Positions 19,899 through 29,432 of a DNA stretch of 64,000 nucleotides are shown one piece after another. The position numbers were made by a program, and so were the translations under genes. The notes below the pieces were generated by a model. That model worked only from the letters and a program-made list of their open reading frames with translations, made no database searches and was not told the DNA's origin. Each line of letters begins with the position of its first letter. Within the stretch, counting starts at the first letter, position 1. The DNA is taken from NCBI RefSeq assembly GCF_012489685.1, contig NC_080044.1, forward strand, positions 22,362,369 through 22,426,368. The letters are read 5' to 3'. This DNA comes from Lotus japonicus (taxonomy: Eukaryota > Streptophyta > Magnoliopsida > Fabales > Fabaceae).

Positions 19899-21745
19899 CT
19901 AGGCTTCAGAACCGGACTCCTCCCCAGACTCGTCTGCACTTTCTTCAGATCCTTCCTCCTCTTCATTACCCGCTTTCTGAGCAGCTGTAGCAGCAGCAAT
20001 TTGTTCACCACCTTGGCGTTCATCTTCCTGCAGCTTGAGTAGCAAAGCATCAACTTTGAGCTTCCTGGCATGCTCACCCTGATTGTCTCCTGCAAAGCCT
20101 TGGAAACTTCCTGTAATTCAGCAATTATGGCCTGAGTGCCAGATTCAGTCACTGGAGGAGCAGATGTTCTGCTGGTTGGTAAAGCAATGTCTAGCACATG
20201 TGGCTCCAGAAACAAACGTTGATCCAAAGTGATTGGAACTCCACGAGACACATCCACATCATCAGCCCTGAGAATCTGAGGATGTTGCTTCAGAATGATC
20301 TCAGAGATAAGGGAAGGAAATGAAACAGGCAGCTTCACAGCACAAGTATCAGCATACTTCAATGTTTGCTCAAACACGAAAGTTCCAAAGTCAAATGCAA
20401 TAGACTTGCCAATCCTGTAGATCAACTTGGCAAGCGTTGCAGAAATACCAGAGGTATGCTGAGTAGGAACCCAATTCACAGCACCAATCCTGTTAAGAAT
20501 AGCATACTTCACACTGAGATTTCCAGTAGACAACAACTTCTTGCTGGGCCACTTCTTCACATGACCTGCAGTAAGCTCCTTGGCAACATCATCCATGGAC
20601 ACTTCTTCATCAACAAATTCAATAGCACTTCTGCCAAGTGCTTGATTGATAACAGCCGGTGAAAACATCACACATTCAGCTCTCACATAGACTTTCCTGA
20701 ATTCTGCACTGTCAGGAAGTCCTACATCAACAGAGAGATTTACCAAGAACTCTCTCACAAGCTTCTCATAGCACCTTCCAACATTCTGAATAGTCTTCAT
20801 CAGACCTGCTTTCTCAATTAGTGCAATTACATCTCTGCATTCAAGAACATCAGAACCAACTTCCCTTTCCTTGGCCATTCTCCTCTTGCAAACAAACTTC
20901 CACTTCTGAACATTCTCTTCTAAGTGGAAAGACACTCTATCAATAGGAACAGCAGGAAAATTCTGAGGAATATGCTTACCAGAGAACTTCTTTTTCTCAG
21001 AAGATCGAATGTCCTGGACACCGGCTTCAACATCTGACTCAGAGTCTTCAACTTCAACTGAAATCTTCCTCTTCTTCTTCTCAGTGGGAGTCTGTTCTTC
21101 CTTTTGCTTTCCCTTACTCTTCACACTGGCCTGTCTGGATTTCTTTGATGGAGTAGGTGTGACTTCAGGAGAAGAAATCCTTCTTTTCTTCTTCATCCTC
21201 GCAGCAACACTATCAGCAAAGGTCTCAGTCAGAGGAACATCATCAGAAGCATCATCAGAGATGTTCTGAACAGAGGCGGGATCCTGGATTGGTTCTTCAG
21301 AGTTGACACCCGCAGAGTTATCATTCTTTGGATCAGCATCCTTAGAAGAGGATGATACAGAGATATCAGGCTGGGTAGCACCACCTGAATCTTCATGAGA
21401 AGTTGAATCCTTTCCAGAATTTTCTTGAGCAGAACATTCCTTAGACCCAGATGTCTCAACATCAGGTACAACATCAGGGGGCGATTTCACAGGAGAATCT
21501 TCATCATTGATTTCCTCTTCGTCAGGAACATCCTCAAGGATAGGAACATTCGGAGCTTTGCTATTCTTGACCTGTGATTTGTAGACCTTACACATTGGGT
21601 TTCATGATCTCATCTTCTTGGGAGTTTTCTTCGACACAGAAGATGGTTGAGAAGAATCACTCTTCAAACCCATACACTTGACTCCTTTAGCAGTTCTTTC
21701 AATCTTGGCCTTGACAGATTCCTTCTTTCCTGAACTTTGAGACAT
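19899..21745 (-). pseudogene. Sirevirus post-pol frame, plant-transposon-type domain
   Basis: It starts at Met 21745 (MSQSSGKKESV) with an in-frame TGA at 21602-21604, and otherwise runs on in the same frame for about 600 codons. The N-terminal part is Ser/Asp/Glu-rich with basic KKKR clusters. The middle (LVREFLVNL, FSPAVINQALGR, ISATLAKLIYRIGKSIAFDFG) resembles the domain annotated in plant databases as a putative plant transposon protein domain. Near 20078-20082 the frame slips. The alternative frame then gives a coiled Lys/Glu stretch and an acidic end, terminating at TAG 19899-19901. The frame actually open continues to 19790 with a hydrophobic tail that is probably artefactual. Its function is unknown; env-like is the traditional label for this position. 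Confidence 0.75.
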
Positions 21746-21982
21746 GATGAGTCGAGAGCAATTACAAACAGAGTACAGAACAACGAAATAAAACTGCAAA
21801 TATTAGATGATATGACTGGAAGAAGATAGATGCACAAGCGGTTGAGAGAACACAATTTGCCCGTTGGAGGTAGTTATAGGATAAGTGAACCATGAAGAAA
21901 CTTTCTCTCTGCTGATGTCACAACGGCAGTTAGTGATGACCAAGAATAAACTAGCCGTTAACACACTGGGGCACGCTAATTG

Positions 21983-24615
21983 CTATGCATCAGAAAAACA
22001 AATCCCTAGACTGCCTCTTAATTTTTCAAAAGTGATTGCATCAAGGGGTTTTGTGAAAATATCAGCCAATTGCTTGTCAGTTGTAACATGCTCCAAATTG
22101 ATAATTTTATCCTCCACCAAGTCTCTAATAAAATGATGTCTAATGTCAATATGCTTGGTCCTGCTATGCTGTATGGGATTCTTGGAAATATTGATTGCAC
22201 TGAGATTGTCGCAGTACAATGTCATGACATCCTGTTCAACATCATATTCCTTCAACATTTGCTTCATCCACATGAGTTGAGTACAACTACTTCCAGCTGC
22301 AATATACTCTGCTTCAGCTGTAGACAATGAGACACAATTCTGCTTCTTGCTAAACCATGAAATCAGATTATTCCCTAGGAAGAAACATCCACCAGATGTG
22401 CTCTTTCTATCATCTGCACTACCTGCCCAATCTGCATCACAGAAACCAACTAAAGAAGAATTTGTATCATGAGTATAGAGAATACCATAGTCACTCGTGC
22501 CATTGATGTACTTGATAATTCTCTTGACTTGTAGCAGATGACTAGCCTTAGGAGCTGCTTGATATCTTGCACATACACCGACAGCAAAGGTGATGTCAGG
22601 TCTGCTAGCAGTAAGGTACAACAAGCTTCCAATCATACTTCTATAGAGACTTTGATCAACATCTTCTCCTTGCTCATCCTTGGACATTTTGATGTGTGTA
22701 GCAGCAGGGGTTCTCTTGTGACCAGCTTTTTCAAGGCCAAATTTCTTAACTAAGCCTTTAGCATACTTACTCTGAGATATGAACATAGAATCCTCCATTT
22801 GCTTGACTTGTAGTCCTAGAAAATAATTCAATTCACCAACTAAGCTCATCTCAAATTCAGATTTCATTTGTTGAACGAAATGCTCCACCATTGAGTTCGA
22901 CATTCCTCCAAATACAATGTCATCCACATAGATCTGTGCTATCATGAGCTTTCCTTTGACATTCTTCACGAACAGAGTTTTATCAATTCCTCCCTTGCAG
23001 TAACCATTGCCTACAAGAAACTCAGTTAACCTTTCATACCAAGCCCTAGGTGCTTGCTTCAAGCCATACAATGCTTTCCTCAGTTTGTACACATGATCAG
23101 GATGATGTGGATCTATAAACCCTTTAGGTTGTTCAACATATACTTCTTCATTCAAATAGCCATTCAGAAAAGCACTCTTCACATCCATCTGATAAAGTCT
23201 GAACTTCAAGAGACAAGCAACACCTAACAAGAGTCTTATAGATTCCAGTCTAGCTACTGGAGCAAAGGTTTCATCAAAATCAACCCCTTCTATTTGAGTA
23301 TATCCTTGAGCCACTAGTCTTGCTTTATTCCTTGTGACTGTTCCAGTTTCATCTGATTTGTTCTTGAATATCCACTTAGTGCCAATGATGTTTACTTCTT
23401 CAGGCCTAGGCACTAACTCCCATACTTCATTTCTCCTGAACTGCTCTAGCTCCTCTTGCATAGCATTTATCCAGTATTCATCAGTGAGAGCTTCATTTAC
23501 ATTCTTGGGTTCTATCTTAGAAATGAAACAACTGTAAGCAATCATACTTCTGGATCTGGTAGTTACCCCTTCTCGAAGATTCCCAATAATGTTTTCTTGA
23601 GGATGATTCTTCTGAACCCTGATTGATGGAGCTTTGTTTGATGTAATATCTTTGTCTTCCTTTTCATCAGTACTTGTTTCGGGCTCATTGTCGAGGGCGG
23701 TTGCTGAAGCATCGGCTGGAACATCAGCACCATCATCATCTTCATTCAAAACTGTTTCTTCCTTCTTGCTTGGTTCATCATCCACAGTCACATTCACAGA
23801 TTCCATCATGGTCCTTGTGCGAGAGTTAAAAACTCTATAAGCTTTGCTGTTCACAATATACCCCATGAAAATTCCTTCATCACTTCTAGGATCAAGCTTC
23901 CTCTTAGGATCACGGTCTGCAAGAATATAACATTTACTTCCAAATATGTGAAAGTATTTTACAGACGGCTTTCTACCTTTCCATAGCTCATACTGTGTAG
24001 AGGATGTCCCTGCCCTGATGGTGACTCTATTATGTATGTAACAAGCAGTACTCATAGCTTCAGCCCAGAACTGGTGTGGAATCTTCTTAGCATGTAACAT
24101 TACTCTAGCTGATTCCTGGAGAGTTCTATTTTTCCTTTCAACTATTCCGTTCTGCTGTGGAGTGATGGGGGCAGAAAATTCATGGCTAATACCTTCTGTT
24201 CCACAAAACTCCAAGAATTTTGAATTCTCAAACTCCCTTCCATGATCACTTCTGATTCTCACAATCACACAGTCCTTCTCATTCTGAAGTCTCATACATA
24301 GATTCTTGAATATTTCAAAAGTCTCTAATTTTTCTCTCATAAACTCAACCCATGTATACCTTGAAAAATCATCTACACAGACAAACACATACCTTTTTCC
24401 TCCCAAGCTTTCAACCTGCATGGGACCCATGAGATCCATGTGAAGCAATTCCAGAACCTTTGTTGTGGTCTGATGCTGGAGCATCTTATGTGGCACCTTG
24501 GTTTGCTTACCAATCTGACATTCTCCACATAGCTTTCCTTCTCCCAAGCTCAAATTGGGCAATCCCCTTATTGCTTCATCTGCAAGAATCTTTTGCATGC
24601 TCCTGTAGTTGAGAT
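21983..24615 (-). pseudogene. Sirevirus pol: integrase, RT, RNase H (5' part displaced)
   Basis: 871 codons are open from Met 24598 and in frame up to the insertion at 24615. Residue numbers from that Met: end of the integrase zinc-binding region (CGEC, 24-27), integrase D55, D118, E154 with the usual 35-residue spacing, RT with [10 protein letters not shown] and YVDD, and RNase H with FCDADWAG and STAEAEY. It ends SLGICFSDA. No stop or frameshift is seen in this stretch, so only the nested element separates it from gag-protease at 35047-36663. Confidence 0.9.
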
Positions 24616-24687
24616 TGTAGGATCACGCGCTTACCACTACGCCAAAACCAATTGGTTTTGGCGTAGTGGTAAGCGCGTGATCCTTCA
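24616..24687 (+). repeat. 72-bp TG...CA segment, a perfect 66-bp palindrome, in place of a 5' LTR
   Basis: 24619-24684 is a spacer-free perfect inverted repeat with 33-bp arms, centred on CCAATTGG. The right arm reads AACCAATTGG-type centre, then GGCGTAGTGGTAAGCGCG, then TGATCCT. The segment starts TGTAGGATCA, like the 3' LTR start TGTAAGATCA, and ends CCTTCA directly before the primer-binding site, as the 3' LTR ends CCTTC. The ends are thus LTR-like, but the middle does not occur in the 3' LTR. The arm contains TGGCGTAGTGG, which fits a Pol III A-box, but no B-box follows. Confidence 0.9.
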
Positions 24688-24688
24688 A

Positions 24689-24701
24689 TTGGCATCAGAG
24701 C
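24689..24701 (+). other. Primer-binding site of the plus-strand Sirevirus
   Basis: TTGGCATCAGAGC. It matches TGGTATCAGAGC, the complement of the plant initiator tRNA-Met 3' end used by copia elements, with one difference. It stands right after the TTCA that ends the LTR-like segment. Confidence 0.85.
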
Positions 24702-24747
24702 TCCGGTTCTGATTTTAACACCTAACAGTGTTCAGTGATCCAGAACC

Positions 24748-27700
24748 TTGTGTGAAAAACAAGCAATGGCCCAAGCCAATACTTCCGCTGACAACAATAA
24801 CAACAACAATCAACTCAGAGCACCAATCTTTGATGGTGAAAAGTTTGAGTACTGGAAAGATAGAATAGAATGTTATTTCCTTGGCACTGACCCAGATCTC
24901 TGGGATATGGTCATTGAAGGCTATACTGATCCAGTAGATGCTTCAGGAGTGAAGATCCCTCGTTCTGAAATGACTGACGCTCAGAAGAAGCGTTTCAAGG
25001 ATCATCACAAGGCGAAGTCCATGCTATTCAGCTCAATATCATATATTGAGTATGAGAAGATCTCTGACAAAGAAACTGCTAAATCCATCTTTGACTCCTT
25101 GGTCATGACGCATGAAGGAAATGAAGAGGTCAAGGAAACCAAGGCTCTTGCTCTCATACAACAATATGAGCAGTTTAAGATGGAATCTGGTGAAACCATT
25201 GAGGAGATGTACTCAAGGTTTCAAACTCTGATTGCTGGAATCAGAGTGCTAAACAAGGGCTACTCTACTGGTGATCATGTCAAGAAGATTATCAGAAGTT
25301 TGCCTAAAGAGTGGAGAGCTTTTGTCACTGCCCTGAAACTCTCCAGAAATCTGAACTCTTTGAAGTTAGAAGAGCTTGTGAGTCATCTCAGGAGCCATGA
25401 GATTGAACTCAAAGGAGACAAGCCTCAGAAGAAAGACAAGTCTATTGCTCTTAAGTCAAAGTCTGACAAAGCAAAAGCTTATCAGGCAGAAGAAGAGAAC
25501 TCATCTGAAGAGCTATCAGATGCGTCTGATGATGAAGAGCTGTCTCTCTTCACAAAGAGGCTAAGCAAACTTTGGAAGAACAGACATAGCAAGGGAAAAG
25601 GACCAAAGAGAAGCTCAAAAAAATATGAATCTTCATCTGGTCAGAAGAAATCATCTGGAAAGGAAGTCACTTGCTTCGAGTGCAAGGAATCTGGGCACTA
25701 CAAGAGTGACTGTCCCAAGCTTAAGAAGGACAAGAGACCTAGAAAAGTCTTCAAGAAGAAAGCCCTCATAACCTTTGATGCAACTGATTCTGAAGAAGCT
25801 GAGACAGAAGAAGATGAAGCTGTGGAGGCTCTAATGGCTACCACTAGCAGAGGTGCTGAAGCTTCAGAAGATGATTCAGACTCTGAAAATGACGATGAGA
25901 CATCTTATGCAGCTCAGTTAAGACACCTGTCATGGTACCTGGACAGTGGATGCTCGCGACACATGACGGGCACAAGGTCTATATTCCAAAAACTGACACC
26001 GCTTAAGTCAGGAGGAGACGTTGGCTTTGGAGGAAACCAGAAGGGAAAAATTATTGGAAAAGGTTCCATAGGAGATGGAAAAACTCCAGTTATCAATGAT
26101 GTACTTCTGGTGGAAGGATTATTTCACAACTTGCTCTCCATAAGCCAAATTGCTGACAAAGGTTACGATGTGATCTTCAATCAAACTGGATGCAAAGCTG
26201 TTAGTCAAACAGATGGATCCGTTTTATTTTCTGGGAAGAGAAAAAATGATATTTACAAGATCAGATCCTCTGAACTGCTATCTCAGAAGGTCAAGTGTCT
26301 CATGTCAGTTAATGATGAGCAATGGATCTGGCATAGACGCCTAGGACATGCAAGTCTCAGAAAAATTTCTCAACTTAGCAAGCTAAATCTCGTCAGAGGA
26401 TTGCCTCATCTGAAGTATTCATCAGAGGCTCTATGTGAAGCTTGTCAGAAGGGTAAATTCACCAAGAAGCCTTTTAAAGCAAAGAATGTAGTATCTACAA
26501 CAAGGCCCCTTGAGCTACTTCACATTGATCTCTTTGGACCAGTGAAAACTGAATCCATTGGAGGAAAGAAGTATGGGTTAGTCATTGTAGATGATTATAG
26601 CAGGTGGACATGGGTAAAGTTCCTAAGGCACAAAGATGAAACACATACTGTGTTTACCAACTTCATTACCCAAGTTCAGAAGGAGTTCCAATCTTCCGTG
26701 ATTACTGTCAGAAGTGACCATGGTGGAGAATTTGAGAACAAAGCTTTTGAAGATTTATTCAACTCTCAAGGAATCTCTCACAACTTCTCTTGTCCTCGCA
26801 CTCCTCAACAAAATGGAGTAGTTGAAAGAAAGAATAGAACTCTTCAGGAGATGGCACGCACCATGATGCAAGAATCAAGTATGGCCAAACACTTCTGGGC
26901 AGAAGCAATCAACACTGCTTGCTACATCCAGAACAGAATCTCCATTAGACCAATTCTGGAGAAAACTCCTTATGAGCTATGCAAAGGAAGACAACCTGAC
27001 ATCTCTTACTTCCATCCATTCGGAAGTACTTGCTTCATGCTCAACACTAAGGAGCAATTGGGTAAATTCGATTCTAAAGCTTTAAAATGTTATTTTCTTG
27101 GTTATTCTGAAAGATCCAAAGGTTTTAGAATTTATAATATTATTCATCAAACTGTTGAGGAATCCATCCAGATTAGATTTGATGATAAGCTTGGCTCAGA
27201 AAAGTCAAAGCTGTTTGAAAGATTTGCAGATTTAAGCATTGACTGTTCAGAAGCAAATCAACCAATAAAAAGCCTAGAGGATGTTGCTCCAGAGGCTGAA
27301 GCATCTGAAGATTTTCCAACAACCTCTGATCCTCTTCAGAAGAAGAAAAGAATAGTTGCTTCTCATCCAGAAGAACTGATCATTGGCAACAAAGATGCTC
27401 CCGTCAGAACCAGGTCTATGCTCAAACCTTCAGAAGAGACTCTTCTGAGTCTGAAGGGATTTGTGTCTCTCATTGAGCCAAAATCAGTTGATGAAGCTCT
27501 TGAAGACAAAGGCTGGATTCAAGCAATGCAAGAAGAGCTAGATCAGTTCACCAAGAATGATGTATGGACCTTAATGCCTAAACCTAAAGGGTTCCATGTC
27601 ATAGGAACCAAGTGGGTGTTCAGAAACAAGCTGAATGAAAAAGGAGAAGTAACAAGAAACAAGGCAAGACTGGTAGCTCAAGGCTACAGTCAACAAGAGG

Positions 27701-29004
27701 GAATTGATTACACTGAGACCGTTGCTCCTGTAGCAAGGCTTGAAGCTATAAGACTACTGATTTCCTTCTCAGTAAATCACAACATCATTCTTCACCAGAT
27801 GGACGTCAAAAGTGCCTTCCTCAATGGCTACATTTCAGAAGAAGTGTATGTCAAGCAACCTCCTGGCTTTGAAGATGACAAACACCCAGAGCATGTCTAC
27901 AAGCTCAAGAAGTCACTCTATGGATTGAAGCAAGCTCCCAGAGCGTGGTATGAAAGGCTCAGTTCCTTTCTTCTACAAAATAAGTTTGTAAGGGGTAAAG
28001 GTGACAATACTCTCTTCTGCAGAACCTATAAGAATGACATTCTTATAGTTCAGATTTATGTTGATGATATCATTTTTGGTTCTGCTAATCCCTCCTTGTG
28101 CAAGGAATTTTCTAAGTTAATGCAGGCTGAATTTGAAATGAGCATGATGGGAGAACTTAAATACTTCCTGGGAATTCAAATAGATCAACGATCAGGAGTC
28201 ACCTATATCCATCAGAAGAAGTACACCCTGGAACTTCTGAAGAAGTTCAACATGAGTGACTGCAACATCTCAAAGACTCCAATGCATCCAACATGCATTC
28301 TTGAGAAAGAGGAAGTTTCCTCTAAGGTTTGTCAGAAGCTCTATCGTGGAATGATAGGCTCTCTTCTTTACTTAACTGCATCTAGACCTGATATATTGTT
28401 TAGTGTGCATCTCTGTGCTAGATTCCAATCAGATCCTAGAGAGACTCACTTAACTGCTGTTAAGAGGATCCTCAAATATCTGAAAGGAACCACTAACCTT
28501 GGCTTGATGTATAGAAAAACATCAGAGTATACACTTTCAGGTTTTTGTGATGCTGACTTTGCTGGAGATAGAGTGGAAAGAAAAAGCACTTATGGAAGCT
28601 GCCATTTCCTTGGATCAAATCTTGTCACGTGGTCAAGCAAAAGACAGAACACAATTGCTCTATCAACTGCTGAAGCAGAATATGTCTCAGCTGCCACATG
28701 CTGTACACAAACCATATGGATGAAGAATCATCTAGAAGATTATGGGTTGTCTCTGAAGAAGGTTCCTATTTATTGTGACAACACAGCTGCTATCTCACTA
28801 AGCAAGAACCCCATTCTACACTCAAGAGCAAAGCATATAGAGGTAAAATATCATTATATTCGTGATCATGTTCAGAAGGGCACTCTATCACTAGAGTATG
28901 TTGATACTGACCATCAGTGGGCAGATATTTTCACTAAGCCCTTAGCAGAAGATAGGTTTTTATTTATTCTTGAAAACCTGAACATGGATTTTTGTCCAGA
29001 GTAA
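24748..29004 (+). CDS. Sirevirus gag-pol polyprotein, intact (1418 aa)
   Basis: A single open frame with all copia domains in order. Gag is UBN2-type, about 25-240. Next come an acidic/basic linker, a CCHC knuckle from C309 (CFECKESGHYKSDC), and protease at D399 in WYLDSGCSRHMT. GAG-pre-integrase follows (WIWHRRLGHASL). Integrase has D594, D657 and E693, with the family spacing. RT has [10 protein letters not shown] and YVDD at about 1105-1107. RNase H begins with FCDADFAG near 1268. It ends at TAA 29002-29004. The true start may be the third Met-type position, MAQANTSADN, since the first codons precede a low-complexity Asn run. No disabling change was seen, so it could be functional if expressed. 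The upstream promoter LTR is absent, so expression would depend on neighbouring promoters. Confidence 0.95.
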   Translation: MCEKQAMAQANTSADNNNNNNQLRAPIFDGEKFEYWKDRIECYFLGTDPDLWDMVIEGYTDPVDASGVKIPRSEMTDAQKKRFKDHHKAKSMLFSSISYIEYEKISDKETAKSIFDSLVMTHEGNEEVKETKALALIQQYEQFKMESGETIEEMYSRFQTLIAGIRVLNKGYSTGDHVKKIIRSLPKEWRAFVTALKLSRNLNSLKLEELVSHLRSHEIELKGDKPQKKDKSIALKSKSDKAKAYQAEEENSSEELSDASDDEELSLFTKRLSKLWKNRHSKGKGPKRSSKKYESSSGQKKSSGKEVTCFECKESGHYKSDCPKLKKDKRPRKVFKKKALITFDATDSEEAETEEDEAVEALMATTSRGAEASEDDSDSENDDETSYAAQLRHLSWYLDSGCSRHMTGTRSIFQKLTPLKSGGDVGFGGNQKGKIIGKGSIGDGKTPVINDVLLVEGLFHNLLSISQIADKGYDVIFNQTGCKAVSQTDGSVLFSGKRKNDIYKIRSSELLSQKVKCLMSVNDEQWIWHRRLGHASLRKISQLSKLNLVRGLPHLKYSSEALCEACQKGKFTKKPFKAKNVVSTTRPLELLHIDLFGPVKTESIGGKKYGLVIVDDYSRWTWVKFLRHKDETHTVFTNFITQVQKEFQSSVITVRSDHGGEFENKAFEDLFNSQGISHNFSCPRTPQQNGVVERKNRTLQEMARTMMQESSMAKHFWAEAINTACYIQNRISIRPILEKTPYELCKGRQPDISYFHPFGSTCFMLNTKEQLGKFDSKALKCYFLGYSERSKGFRIYNIIHQTVEESIQIRFDDKLGSEKSKLFERFADLSIDCSEANQPIKSLEDVAPEAEASEDFPTTSDPLQKKKRIVASHPEELIIGNKDAPVRTRSMLKPSEETLLSLKGFVSLIEPKSVDEALEDKGWIQAMQEELDQFTKNDVWTLMPKPKGFHVIGTKWVFRNKLNEKGEVTRNKARLVAQGYSQQEGIDYTETVAPVARLEAIRLLISFSVNHNIILHQMDVKSAFLNGYISEEVYVKQPPGFEDDKHPEHVYKLKKSLYGLKQAPRAWYERLSSFLLQNKFVRGKGDNTLFCRTYKNDILIVQIYVDDIIFGSANPSLCKEFSKLMQAEFEMSMMGELKYFLGIQIDQRSGVTYIHQKKYTLELLKKFNMSDCNISKTPMHPTCILEKEEVSSKVCQKLYRGMIGSLLYLTASRPDILFSVHLCARFQSDPRETHLTAVKRILKYLKGTTNLGLMYRKTSEYTLSGFCDADFAGDRVERKSTYGSCHFLGSNLVTWSSKRQNTIALSTAEAEYVSAATCCTQTIWMKNHLEDYGLSLKKVPIYCDNTAAISLSKNPILHSRAKHIEVKYHYIRDHVQKGTLSLEYVDTDHQWADIFTKPLAEDRFLFILENLNMDFCPE

Positions 29005-29432
29005 GGTTTTCTTCAGAACTTCTGACCATGGTACCTCTGAAGTCATCAGATGTTACCTCTTTCAGAAGTTACTCGATCAGAAGCACTTAACCCACTGGTT
29101 AAACTTCTGTGGTAGACAACAATACACGTGTCACTTCATTTGTGACATAGTTCCTTGAGTCGCGTGGTATATCTGCTATAACGATGATGTCTACTCTCCT
29201 CTACTATGTTATTTTCATACTATATACTTTATAACCGTTGATTTTGCCTTTAATTTCTTAGAAAAACTGTCAACGGTTACCATTAAACCCACAATATGCA
29301 CTATCACACACGATCTCCCACTCACTTACACTTACGGTTTTGAAACTCCCGTGTGCATTGCATTCATTCATACTTCTCCCTCCAACATTTCCCCTTTCTC
29401 TCTGAACCCTAAAACCTCATCCTCTAAGAATC
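29005..29432 (+). promoter_or_regulatory. Promoter- and leader-like region before the second Sirevirus frame
   Basis: Between pol and the 1020-codon frame lie a TATA-like ATACTTTATAACC (near 29222-29234) and a long C/T-rich stretch (29365-29430) with AACCCTAAAACC just before the ATG. This resembles an ordinary plant promoter and 5' UTR, suggesting separate transcription of the downstream frame. The evidence is composition and motif only. Confidence 0.35.

Noticed and set aside
24640..24701. tRNA gene overlapping the palindrome
   Set aside because: A D-arm-like stretch and A-box fit, but there is no T-arm, B-box or acceptor stem. The following TTGGCATCAGAGC is explained as the primer-binding site.
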